Shown: positions 17,955-26,180 of the stretch, one piece after another
Layout: each line of letters opens with the position of its first letter
Numbering within the stretch: the first letter of the stretch is position 1
DNA from: Halospina sp040196175
GTDB lineage: Bacteria > Pseudomonadota > Gammaproteobacteria > Pseudomonadales > Oleiphilaceae
Reading direction: 5' to 3'
Length of the DNA: 64,000 bases
Assembly (NCBI RefSeq): GCF_040196175.1
Contig: NZ_JBEFNF010000004.1
Coordinates: 62,001-126,000 of the forward strand
Notes under the pieces: model-generated
What the model was told of the DNA's origin: nothing
Databases searched by the model: none
What the model saw: only the letters and a program-made list of their open reading frames with translations
Program-made: the position numbers and the translations under genes

Positions 17955-18443
17955 ATGACGGAATCCGGAGACACGGCGCATGAGGAGCGCCAAGGTGAGG
18001 TTGTGCAGTGCCTCGGTCAGCGGGCCAAGGTGCAAGTGATGCCTGCGGCAGGATGTGCACGCTGCGCCGCAGGTGAAGGCTGTGGGCAAGGGCTTCTGGG
18101 TGCTATGCGTAAGGCTTCCGGGCCTGAGTCATTCTGGGTGACGGTTCCCGGGCATGAAACGCTGGTGCCTGGGAGCAGGGTTGTTCTTAGGGTGGCGCCT
18201 GCCGACCTGGTTGCCGGTGCGGCAATGGTTTATCTGGTCCCGTTGCTGGGACTGATTCTGGGAGCGTTTCTGGTCGAAGTCGCTGTCGGGGGCAGCCAGG
18301 GAGCAACCACTGCCGCCGGGATTGCCGGGCTTGTCGGCGGATTACTGTCAGTGCGCCATGGGCTCCGGCATTGCCGCCAGATCCGGCGCTTCGAACCAGT
18401 TTTTGTGAGAAGCGTACCTGTTTCTGACGTACAGTTCACTTGA
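17955..18443 (+). CDS. rseC: SoxR-reducing system/sigma-E regulator RseC (MucC)
   Basis: Membrane protein that modulates the sigma-E response and, in the Rsx system, SoxR reduction. ATG 17955 (MTESGDTAHEERQGEVVQCL) gives 162 aa. The family cysteine cluster is present (AGCARCAAGEGCGQGLLG), followed by two transmembrane segments (VAGAAMVYLVPLLGLILGAF and ATTAAGIAGLVGGLLSV). It is directly upstream of mucD, as in Pseudomonas. The genes normally between nadB and rseC (algU, mucA, mucB) are not present in this interval. Confidence 0.93.
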   Translation: MTESGDTAHEERQGEVVQCLGQRAKVQVMPAAGCARCAAGEGCGQGLLGAMRKASGPESFWVTVPGHETLVPGSRVVLRVAPADLVAGAAMVYLVPLLGLILGAFLVEVAVGGSQGATTAAGIAGLVGGLLSVRHGLRHCRQIRRFEPVFVRSVPVSDVQFT

Positions 18444-18540
18444 AAACCCCAGTGTTCGACTCAGTATCATAATGGGGGATTGGACGTGGGGCCCGTGGAT
18501 GCTTCGGGCTCAGTGTATTCAAACCGAATGGGAGATCCCA

Positions 18541-19953
18541 ATGTCGAGTATGCCACTGCGAGTCACGCCTCTGTTCGCACTGCTTTTCATGCTTTTGAGT
18601 GCCTGCGTATCCGCGCAGCAGAACACTGGGCAGTTGCCTGATTTCACCGGGCTGGTTGAGAATAATGCGGACGTCGTGGTCAATATCAGCACCACTTCGA
18701 CCAACTCCCGGCGTGCTACGCCCTTTGGGGGGCGCATGGAACAGTTGCCGGAGTTCTTCCAGAAGTTCTTCGAGGATCGCTTCCGGGGACAGATGCCCCA
18801 GCGAGAGCGTGAGCAGCAGTCGATGGGGTCGGGGTTTATTGTTTCTTCCGACGGCTACATCCTCACCAACAACCATGTGGTTGAGGGTGCGGATGAAATC
18901 ATTGTCCGCATGAACGACCGACGTGAGATGGAAGCGGAAGTGGTTGGAGCGGACGCGCGCTCTGACATCGCGGTGCTTAAGGTGGATGCCGAGGGGCTCC
19001 CGACAGCGAAGATCGGCAGTTCCTCGGATCTTGCGGTGGGCGAATGGGTTTTTGCCATCGGTTCACCGTTTGGCTTTGACTACACCGTGACCTCGGGAAT
19101 CGTCAGCGCCAAAGGCCGTTCCCTTCCCCGGGATAATTACATTCCCTTCATTCAGAGTGACGTGGCGATCAATCCCGGCAATTCCGGCGGTCCGCTGTTC
19201 AACATGGATGGTGAAGTTATCGGCGTGAACTCCCAGATCTACACCCGTTCCGGAGGGTTCATGGGCGTGTCCTTCGCCATCCCCATGGACGTGGCCATGG
19301 ATGTTGTCGATCAGCTGCGCAATAAGGGCAGCGTCACTCGTGGCTGGCTGGGTGTGATGATCCAGGAGGTGAACCGCGATCTGGCCGAAACCTTCGGGCT
19401 TGAGCGACCCCATGGCGCCCTGGTTGCGGATGTGGTGCCGGATTCGCCGGCTGAAAAGGCCGGGCTCCAGCAGGGTGACGTAATCCTGGAATTCAATGGC
19501 GAGGAAATCACCCGCTCCTCGGATCTTCCGCCCAAGGTTGGGCAGGCGGACGTCGGCAGCGAAGCTGATCTGACCGTGATGCGCAGCGGTGAACGCATGA
19601 CGGTGACCTTTACTGTCGGAGAGTTGCCTGAGGATAATCAGCAGGCACAGCAGTCATCAGCGACGCCGGACAGCGGTAACCGCATGGGGCTGCGGGTCGA
19701 GCCTCTGCCGGAGCAGTTGGCCCGTCAGTGGGATCTGGATGCCGGTGTGCTGGTGACAGAAGTGGGCCGTGGTCCGGCACGCCAGGCTGGTATCCGCCGC
19801 AATGATGTGATCCGCAAGATCGCCAGTCAGGGTGTGACCAATGTTGATGAGTTCCGCGAGGTGGTCTCATCGCTGCCGGCCGGCAAGCCGGTTGCCGTCA
19901 CCCTGATCCGCCAGGGCAATCCCAGGATCGTGGCGCTGCGCCTGCCTGAATAA
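18541..19953 (+). CDS. mucD: Periplasmic serine protease MucD/DegP-like
   Basis: HtrA-family protease/chaperone for misfolded envelope proteins, 470 aa from ATG 18541, which has GGGAGA upstream. The catalytic triad is visible as TNNHVVEGADE (His), ARSDIAVLKVD (Asp) and NPGNSGGPLFN (Ser), followed by two PDZ domains (around TRGWLGVMIQEV and GLRVEPLPEQLARQW). The signal region MSSMPLRVTPLFALLFMLLS ends in LSAC at residues 19-22, a lipobox match, although cleavage after VSA is also possible. In Pseudomonas MucD restrains the AlgU response. Confidence 0.95.
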   Translation: MSSMPLRVTPLFALLFMLLSACVSAQQNTGQLPDFTGLVENNADVVVNISTTSTNSRRATPFGGRMEQLPEFFQKFFEDRFRGQMPQREREQQSMGSGFIVSSDGYILTNNHVVEGADEIIVRMNDRREMEAEVVGADARSDIAVLKVDAEGLPTAKIGSSSDLAVGEWVFAIGSPFGFDYTVTSGIVSAKGRSLPRDNYIPFIQSDVAINPGNSGGPLFNMDGEVIGVNSQIYTRSGGFMGVSFAIPMDVAMDVVDQLRNKGSVTRGWLGVMIQEVNRDLAETFGLERPHGALVADVVPDSPAEKAGLQQGDVILEFNGEEITRSSDLPPKVGQADVGSEADLTVMRSGERMTVTFTVGELPEDNQQAQQSSATPDSGNRMGLRVEPLPEQLARQWDLDAGVLVTEVGRGPARQAGIRRNDVIRKIASQGVTNVDEFREVVSSLPAGKPVAVTLIRQGNPRIVALRLPE

Positions 19954-19970
19954 ACCATCCCAGTGTGCCA

Positions 19971-20006
19971 GCCCAGAGCGTGACGCAACGTCGCACGCTT
20001 TTGGGC
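19971..20006 (+). terminator. Probable intrinsic terminator after mucD
   Basis: AGCGTG (19977-19982) pairs with CACGCT (19994-19999), with an inner ACG/CGT pair and a small bulge, followed by TTT. An outer GCCC/GGGC pair (19971-19974 and 20003-20006) can extend the stem. The T-run is short, so termination may be partial, allowing read-through to lepA. Confidence 0.4.
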
Positions 20007-20101
20007 AGGCCATAGCCTTTCCCTCCCTTGTCCGGTAAAATCCGTCCGGTCATGGCCATCGCCGTAATGGCGGTTGCCGGAAACCGGATTCTGGAGTTTC
20101 A

Positions 20102-21904
20102 GTGAGCGATCTCAGCCACATACGCAACTTTTCGATCATTGCCCATATCGACCACGGCAAGTCCACACTGGCGGACCGCTTCATTCAGGTCTGTGAAGGG
20201 CTCACCGACCGGGAAATGGCGGAACAGGTCCTGGATTCCATGGATCTGGAGCGTGAACGCGGGATCACCATTAAGGCCCAGAGCGTGACGCTCAAGTACC
20301 GGGCGAAAGACGGCAATCTCTATGAGCTCAACTTCATCGACACACCGGGTCATGTGGATTTCTCCTATGAGGTGTCGCGGTCGCTGAAGGCCTGTGAGGG
20401 CGCCTTGCTGGTGGTGGATGCCGGCCAGGGTGTTGAGGCCCAGTCAGTGGCCAATTGTTATACCGCCATGGATCAGGATCTTGAAGTGATCCCGATCCTG
20501 AACAAGATCGACCTGCCGCAGGCGGACCCCGAGAAGGTCATGTCCGAGATCGAGGATGTGATTGGGATTGATGCCAGCGATGCAGTGCCCTGCAGCGCCA
20601 AGAACGGCACTGGTGTCGAGGATGTTCTGGAGGCCTTGATCCATCGTATCCCGCCGCCCGACGGCGAGGTTGATGATGCCCTGCAGGCCTTGATCATCGA
20701 CTCCTGGTTTGATAACTACCAGGGCGTGGTGTCCCTGGTGCGGGTCATGCACGGCAGCGTCCGCAAGGGTGAGAAAGTTCTGGTCAAGTCCACCGGCAAG
20801 ACGCATGTTGTGGATAAGGTCGGCTACTTCAATCCGAAGCCCACCACCATTCCAGAGCTCAAGGCGGGCGAAGTGGGCTTTGTGGTATCTGGCATCAAAG
20901 ACATCAAGGGTGCCCCTGTCGGTGACACCATGACCCACTCCAGCACGTCTGATGTACCTCAGCTGGCAGGCTTTCAGAACGTGAAGCCGCAGGTATACGC
21001 GGGTATCTTCCCGGTCTCCTCGGACGATTATAACGCCTTTCGCGATGCGCTCGAGAAACTGACGCTCAACGACGCTTCGCTGTTCTTCGAACCGGAAAGT
21101 TCGGACGCGCTGGGCTTTGGCTTCCGTTGCGGTTTCCTCGGAATGCTTCACATGGAAATCATTCAGGAACGGGTTGAGCGTGAGTACGGTATCAATCTCA
21201 TCACCACGGCGCCCACGGTCGTCTATGAGGTGGTGATGACGGACGAAACGGTGGAGTACATCGAAAACCCCTCGCGTCTGCCGGATCCGGGCGAGATTGA
21301 GGCGATTCGTGAGCCCATCTGTGAGGCCAACATCCTGGTGCCGCAGGAGTTTCTGGGCAACGTGATCGCGCTGTGTGAGGAGCGTCGGGGCCACCAGACC
21401 GATATGAACTTCCTGGCCACCCAGGTTCAGGTGGTCTATGAGCTGCCGATGAGCGAGGTGGTTCTTGACTTCTTTGACCGACTCAAAAGTGCCACTCGGG
21501 GTTACGCTTCGCTGGATTACCAGTTTCAGCGCTTCCAGGAGGCGAATCTGGCGCGGTTGGATATTCTCATCAATGGTGACCGGGTGGATTCGCTGGCCAT
21601 CGTAGTACATCGGGATCAGGCCCACAGCAGGGGGCGGGCCTTTGCCGAGAAGATGAAAGACCTGATCCCGCGCCAGATGTTCGACATCGCCATCCAGGCT
21701 GCCATCGGCAGTAACATTGTGGCACGCCAGACGGTCAAGGCGTTGCGCAAGAACGTAACCGCCAAGTGCTACGGGGGCGACGCCAGCCGCAAGAAGAAGC
21801 TGCTTCAGAAACAGAAAGAAGGCAAGAAGCGCATGAAGCAGGTCGGGAATGTGGAGGTTCCTCAGGAGGCCTTCCTGGCCGTGCTCAGAGTGGACGATGA
21901 GTAG
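20102..21904 (+). CDS. lepA: Elongation factor 4 (LepA)
   Basis: Ribosome-associated GTPase (EF4) that affects initiation and back-translocation, 600 aa. It starts at GTG 20102 after GGAG. G1 is AHIDHGKST, G3 DTPGHVDF and G4 NKIDLPQAD. The LepA-specific C-terminal domain (LRKNVTAKCYGGDASRKKKL, then VPQEAFLAVL) distinguishes it from EF-G. lepB starts 9 bases downstream; the lepA-lepB-rnc-era-recO-pdxJ order is the conserved gamma-proteobacterial block. Confidence 0.97.
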   Translation: MSDLSHIRNFSIIAHIDHGKSTLADRFIQVCEGLTDREMAEQVLDSMDLERERGITIKAQSVTLKYRAKDGNLYELNFIDTPGHVDFSYEVSRSLKACEGALLVVDAGQGVEAQSVANCYTAMDQDLEVIPILNKIDLPQADPEKVMSEIEDVIGIDASDAVPCSAKNGTGVEDVLEALIHRIPPPDGEVDDALQALIIDSWFDNYQGVVSLVRVMHGSVRKGEKVLVKSTGKTHVVDKVGYFNPKPTTIPELKAGEVGFVVSGIKDIKGAPVGDTMTHSSTSDVPQLAGFQNVKPQVYAGIFPVSSDDYNAFRDALEKLTLNDASLFFEPESSDALGFGFRCGFLGMLHMEIIQERVEREYGINLITTAPTVVYEVVMTDETVEYIENPSRLPDPGEIEAIREPICEANILVPQEFLGNVIALCEERRGHQTDMNFLATQVQVVYELPMSEVVLDFFDRLKSATRGYASLDYQFQRFQEANLARLDILINGDRVDSLAIVVHRDQAHSRGRAFAEKMKDLIPRQMFDIAIQAAIGSNIVARQTVKALRKNVTAKCYGGDASRKKKLLQKQKEGKKRMKQVGNVEVPQEAFLAVLRVDDE

Positions 21905-21913
21905 GGAGCGGTC

Positions 21914-22714
21914 ATGAACATCAATTTCCCGCTGCTGCTGGTGGTGCTCACAGCGGCCACCGGCATCATCTGGCTGATTGATGGCCGTCTCTTCCGGCCA
22001 CGGCGGCAGGCGCGGTATGCTCACAGCGGCGCCCGCAAGAGCGCTGAAGACGCAGCGGATGCCAGTGATCCGGACCAGCCCTGGCTGGCCGAGGTCAGCC
22101 GTTCTTTTTTCCCCGTTCTGTTGGTGGTGCTGGTTCTGCGCTCATTCCTGGTGGAGCCGTTCCAGATCCCATCCGGCTCCATGTTGCCAACGCTGGAAGT
22201 GGGCGATTTCATCCTGGTGAACAAGTTTACCTACGGGCTGAGGGTGCCGGTAGCGCACTGGGAACTCGTGGATTTCGGTGATCCGGCGCGCGGCGATATC
22301 ATGGTATTCCGCTATCCGGTGGAGCCCTCGGTTAACTACATCAAGCGCGTGGTCGGCGTTCCCGGGGACCGTGTTGCCTACAGGGACAAACAGCTCTACG
22401 TTAATGGCGTAGAGGTGCCTTCGGCATTTGTGGCAAGCCTCGGCGACCAGGATCTGCGCCGGCAGAAACTTGGCGGGCACAGGTTCAGGACACTGTACGC
22501 CCAGCGCAGGACAGACCCGGACGCCGAGGGCCAATGGACGGTGCCAGAAGGCCATTACTTCGTAATGGGCGATAACCGTGATAACAGCCGGGACAGCAGA
22601 TACTGGGGCATGGTGCCCGACGACCATGTGGTGGGTAAGGCATTCGCTATCTGGATGCACTGGAAGTCGCTCACGAGCCTGCCCAGTTTTCACCGGGTTG
22701 GTTGGGTCCAGTAA
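21914..22714 (+). CDS. lepB: Signal peptidase I
   Basis: Membrane serine protease that cuts Sec signal peptides, 266 aa, with a Ser-Lys dyad. Two N-terminal membrane segments (about residues 5-22 and 65-80) precede the periplasmic catalytic domain. The nucleophile S89 is in IPSGSMLPTL and the general base K144 in YIKRVVGVPGD; MGDNRDNSRDSRYWG is the conserved box E. It is immediately downstream of lepA. Confidence 0.97.
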   Translation: MNINFPLLLVVLTAATGIIWLIDGRLFRPRRQARYAHSGARKSAEDAADASDPDQPWLAEVSRSFFPVLLVVLVLRSFLVEPFQIPSGSMLPTLEVGDFILVNKFTYGLRVPVAHWELVDFGDPARGDIMVFRYPVEPSVNYIKRVVGVPGDRVAYRDKQLYVNGVEVPSAFVASLGDQDLRRQKLGGHRFRTLYAQRRTDPDAEGQWTVPEGHYFVMGDNRDNSRDSRYWGMVPDDHVVGKAFAIWMHWKSLTSLPSFHRVGWVQ

Positions 22715-22728
22715 CGCGGAGGTCCGTG

Positions 22729-23109
22729 ATGAAACCAGAAACCAGACACCAGAAAGGTTTTTCGATGCTTGCGATGATGCTTTTCATCTTGGTTGGCATC
22801 TTTTTGCTTACCGTGGTTCTCCGGGTTGTGCCGGCGTACATCAATGATTTCACGCTCAGTCGCATCATCGGATCGTTGGACGAATCCCGGTCCTATCGGG
22901 ATGCTGACAACGTCCGTGATGTGCGCGAGCTTCTGCGCAAACGTATCCAAATGGAAAATATTGAGGCTTTGGATGCGGATGACATTGAGATGGAGCCTGA
23001 AGGCGATCGTCTGCGTCTGGCATTGTCTTATGAAGTGCGCTCTCCGTTCATGGGTAACATCGACACCGTGATCCAATTCGACCATGAGTATGAACTGAGG
23101 ATGCCGTGA
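22729..23109 (+). CDS. DUF4845 membrane protein
   Basis: Small protein, 126 aa, with one N-terminal transmembrane segment (GFSMLAMMLFILVGIFLLTV) that looks pilin-like, and a soluble domain ending SYEVRSPFMGNIDTVIQFDH, the usual DUF4845 close. ATG 22729 follows GGAGG with 6 bases spacing; an in-frame TTG at 22702 overlaps lepB. Its position between lepB and rnc is conserved in Pseudomonas and Marinobacter. No function is established. Confidence 0.88.
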   Translation: MKPETRHQKGFSMLAMMLFILVGIFLLTVVLRVVPAYINDFTLSRIIGSLDESRSYRDADNVRDVRELLRKRIQMENIEALDADDIEMEPEGDRLRLALSYEVRSPFMGNIDTVIQFDHEYELRMP

Positions 23110-23807
23110 CCGAGCAGGAACGTCTTGACCAGCTCCAGAAGCGACTGGGGTATCACTTCAGTGACGTGGAACACCTCCGACTGGCGCTGACCCACCGGAG
23201 CTACGGTGGCAACAATAACGAACGGCTTGAGTTCCTGGGGGATTCCATCCTCAATATGGTCATGGCCCAGTATCTGTTCCACCGGTTCCCAGAGGCCAGG
23301 GAAGGCCAGCTCAGCCGGCTGCGGGCGCGTCTGGTGCGCGGGGCAACCCTGGCCGAGATCGCACTTGAGTTCGAACTGGGTGACTGTCTGCGCCTGGGGT
23401 CGGGTGAGCTCAAGAGCGGTGGCTTCCGGCGTGAATCAATCCTGGCCGATGCCGTGGAATCGATCGTTGGCGCCATTTACCTAGACTCGGAGCTGGAGCA
23501 GGCGCGGGAACGTCTTCTGGCCTGGTTCGGGTCACGGTTGGACAGGCTGAGTCTTCAGGACACCCAGAAAGACCCCAAGACCCGTTTGCAGGAGTTCCTG
23601 CAGTCCCGGCGCCAGGCGTTGCCCAACTACGAGGTGGAAACGGTGCGTGGCGAAGCCCATCAGCAGACCTTCTACGTCAATTGCAATGTGCCCGTTCTGA
23701 AGGCGGCAACCCGTGGACAGGGCGGCAGCCGGCGTGCGGCGGAACAGGATGCGGCGAGTCTGGCGCTGGAGCAGCTGGAGCAGGAGGCTGACACCAATGG
23801 CGGATGA
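23106..23807 (+). CDS. rnc: Ribonuclease III
   Basis: Double-strand-specific endonuclease for rRNA precursors and regulatory RNAs, 233 aa. GTG 23106 overlaps the preceding stop by 4 bases. The catalytic signature NERLEFLGDSILN lies at residues 38-50 and a second acidic patch at ESIVGAIYLDSE. The C-terminal double-stranded RNA-binding domain (DPKTRLQEFLQSRRQALPNY to the end) is complete. era begins inside its 3' end. Confidence 0.97.
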   Translation: MTEQERLDQLQKRLGYHFSDVEHLRLALTHRSYGGNNNERLEFLGDSILNMVMAQYLFHRFPEAREGQLSRLRARLVRGATLAEIALEFELGDCLRLGSGELKSGGFRRESILADAVESIVGAIYLDSELEQARERLLAWFGSRLDRLSLQDTQKDPKTRLQEFLQSRRQALPNYEVETVRGEAHQQTFYVNCNVPVLKAATRGQGGSRRAAEQDAASLALEQLEQEADTNGG

Positions 23808-24705
23808 GCCGGTCAGCCGAAGCGGTTTCATCGGGCTCCTCGGGCGCCCCAATGTGGGCAAATCCACCCTGATGAATCACCTGCTGGGTCAGAAGCTCAG
23901 CATTACATCGCGCAAGCCCCAGACCACCCGGTACCAGCTGCTGGGCATCCATACGGTGGAGCAGGACCAGATGGTGTTTGTGGATACGCCGGGCCTGCAT
24001 ACCGAGGAGCCGAGGGCGATCAACCGCTATATGAACCGCGAGGCGACCACGGCCCTGCGGGACGTGGATATGGTGGTGTTCGTGGTCGACCAGAACCTGT
24101 GGAACGAAGGCGATGCCAATGTGCTCGCGCGCTTTTCCCATCTTCAGTGCCCGGTTCTGGCGGTGATCAACAAGGTGGATCAGATGGCGGATCCCGATCA
24201 GCTTCTGCCGCACATCGAATGGCTCAGTCAGCAGTACCCGTTCACCGAAATCGTGCCTGTCTCGGCGCTGCGTTCACGCAATCTGGATCGCCTGGAAAAC
24301 GCCATCCGCAGCCACCTGCCGGAGAGCGAGCATCATTTCGATGATGACGACCTGACCAATCGCAGCTCCCGCTTTCTGGCCGCGGAAATGATCCGTGAAA
24401 AGATCACGCGTCAGCTTGGTGACGAGCTGCCCTATACCATGGCAGTTGAAATCGAGACCTTTGAGCAAGAGGGCAAAACGCTGCACATCAACGGGCTTAT
24501 ACTGGTGGAGCGTCAGGGTCAGAAGAAGATCGTCATCGGTGACAAGGGCAGCCGGCTGCGCCAGATCGGCCAGGAATCCCGGCTGGATATGGAAAGTCTG
24601 TTCGGCACGAAAGTAATGCTCCGCCTCTGGGTCAAAGTGCGCAAGGGGTGGGCGGATGATGAGCGCGCCCTGCGTTCACTGGGGTATGGGGATCAGGGGC
24701 GCTGA
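23797..24705 (+). CDS. era: GTPase Era
   Basis: Essential GTPase that binds the 3' end of 16S rRNA during 30S assembly, 302 aa. ATG 23797 follows GGAGG and overlaps rnc by 11 bases; a longer open frame from 23713 is an extension into rnc. G1 is GRPNVGKST, G3 DTPGLH and G4 NKVDQM. The C-terminal KH domain contains KKIVIGDKGSRLRQIGQESR. The tight rnc-era-recO coupling is conserved. Confidence 0.97.
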   Translation: MADEPVSRSGFIGLLGRPNVGKSTLMNHLLGQKLSITSRKPQTTRYQLLGIHTVEQDQMVFVDTPGLHTEEPRAINRYMNREATTALRDVDMVVFVVDQNLWNEGDANVLARFSHLQCPVLAVINKVDQMADPDQLLPHIEWLSQQYPFTEIVPVSALRSRNLDRLENAIRSHLPESEHHFDDDDLTNRSSRFLAAEMIREKITRQLGDELPYTMAVEIETFEQEGKTLHINGLILVERQGQKKIVIGDKGSRLRQIGQESRLDMESLFGTKVMLRLWVKVRKGWADDERALRSLGYGDQGR

Positions 24706-24708
24706 ACC

Positions 24709-25428
24709 GTGACTGATCACGGCCAGCAGCTGGAGCCGGCCTTTGTGCTGCACCGCCGCTCTTATGGTGAAACCAGCCTGATAGTTGACCTGCTCACCCT
24801 CAACCACGGCCATTTCAGCGTTATGGCTCGCGGCGCAGCCCGTCTCCGGAGCCAGTGGCAGGGCGAACTGCAGCCATTTCGGCCTCTCAGAGTCTCGTGG
24901 TCCGGGCGCCAATCACTCAAAAATCTGCGTCATGCTGAGGCTACAGCGCCTGCATTGTCGCTTGCCGGGGATCGCCTCTACTGCGGGTTCTATGCGAATG
25001 AACTCCTTGTGCGCTTGTTGACAGAGGCGGATCCGGCCCCGGAGCTGTTCAGCGCCTACCTGGCGACTCTGGAGCAGCTGGCGGCTGAGGATGTGGCTCT
25101 CGAGCCCCTTCTGCGGCGGTTTGAATACCAGCTTGCAGGAGAGTTGGGGTACGGGATCAGCTGGGATCGAGTCGGCGATACTGGCGAGCCCGTGCAGGCG
25201 GGACGCACCTATGCGTTTCATCCCGGACAGGGCATTATGGCGCAAGGGTACGGGCCAGTCGGCGGCATTCCGGGTGAGCATCTGCTGGCGCTGGCCGCGG
25301 ATGAGCTGGAGACTCAGGTAGTGCGGCGATTGGCCAAGAAACTCATGCGAAGCCTGATCGATCATCTGTTACAGGGACGGCCACTGCATAGCCGCCGTCT
25401 TTTCACGCGTCAGGGGAGATCAGAATGA
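24709..25428 (+). CDS. recO: DNA repair protein RecO
   Basis: Recombination mediator of the RecFOR pathway that loads RecA on SSB-coated DNA, 239 aa, starting at GTG 24709. The N-terminal OB fold reads PAFVLHRRSYGETSLIVDLL, MARGAARLRSQWQGELQPF, and the helical C-terminal half ends with SLIDHLLQGRPLHSRRLF, typical for gamma-proteobacterial RecO. The last four bases overlap the start of pdxJ. Confidence 0.94.
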   Translation: MTDHGQQLEPAFVLHRRSYGETSLIVDLLTLNHGHFSVMARGAARLRSQWQGELQPFRPLRVSWSGRQSLKNLRHAEATAPALSLAGDRLYCGFYANELLVRLLTEADPAPELFSAYLATLEQLAAEDVALEPLLRRFEYQLAGELGYGISWDRVGDTGEPVQAGRTYAFHPGQGIMAQGYGPVGGIPGEHLLALAADELETQVVRRLAKKLMRSLIDHLLQGRPLHSRRLFTRQGRSE

Positions 25429-26180
25429 CTCATCAACCGCGCCGGGTCCTGCTCGGCGTTAATGTGGATCATGTGGCAACTCTCCGGGAAGCCCGCGGTA
25501 CGCGCTATCCGGATCCGGTTCAGGCCGCAATGCTGGCGGAAGAGGCGGGCGCGGAGGGCATTACGGTTCATCCCAGGGAAGACCGTCGCCATATTCAGGA
25601 TCGGGATGTGCGGATCCTGAGTGAAACGCTTAACACCCGGATGAACCTGGAAATGGCCGTCACCGATGGCATGCTGGCGTTTGCGCAAACCATCCGCCCC
25701 GAGCATTGCTGTTTTGTTCCGGAAAAGCGCGAGGAGCTCACCACCGAGGGCGGTCTGGACGTGGCCGGCCAGCCGGCGCGGGTGAAAGCAGCCTGCGAGC
25801 GTATGGCGGCTATGGGGACCGAAGTTTCCCTGTTCATTGATGCCGACCCGGACCAGATCCGGGCCGCGGCCGACTGTGGCGCTCCGGCTATTGAATTGCA
25901 TACAGGTGAATACGCACTGGCGCAAACGCCAGAAGCCATAGAACGCGAGCTGCAGCGTCTGCGGGAGAGTGTAGACTGGGCCCGACAGCAGGGGTTGGTG
26001 GTCAATGGTGGCCATGGTTTGAATTACCACAACACCGCGCCAGTAGCGGCTCTGGAAGGCATTAATGAGCTCAATATTGGCCATGCTATCATGGCGCGCG
26101 CGCTGATGACGGGGATGAAAGAGGCCGTCCAGGTCATGCGGGAGCTGATTGATCAGGCGTCAGGCGTCAGCGTCGTGTAG
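25425..26180 (+). CDS. pdxJ: Pyridoxine 5'-phosphate synthase
   Basis: TIM-barrel enzyme that condenses aminoacetone phosphate derivative and 1-deoxyxylulose 5-phosphate to PNP, the last ring-closing step of vitamin B6 synthesis; 251 aa. The opening LLGVNVDHVATLREARGT, the HPREDRRHIQDRDV segment and the phosphate-binding VNGGHGLNYHN are diagnostic. It overlaps recO by four bases (ATGA) and overlaps the convergent barA 3' end by 21 bases. Confidence 0.97.
   Translation: MTHQPRRVLLGVNVDHVATLREARGTRYPDPVQAAMLAEEAGAEGITVHPREDRRHIQDRDVRILSETLNTRMNLEMAVTDGMLAFAQTIRPEHCCFVPEKREELTTEGGLDVAGQPARVKAACERMAAMGTEVSLFIDADPDQIRAAADCGAPAIELHTGEYALAQTPEAIERELQRLRESVDWARQQGLVVNGGHGLNYHNTAPVAALEGINELNIGHAIMARALMTGMKEAVQVMRELIDQASGVSVV

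Noticed and set aside
20444..22024. 526-aa frame opposite lepA
   Set aside because: Shadow of lepA/lepB; no recognisable domains and unusual His/Arg/Gln content.
26160..26180. 21-base overlap of pdxJ and barA as an assembly fault
   Set aside because: Both proteins end normally; short tail-to-tail overlaps are common.
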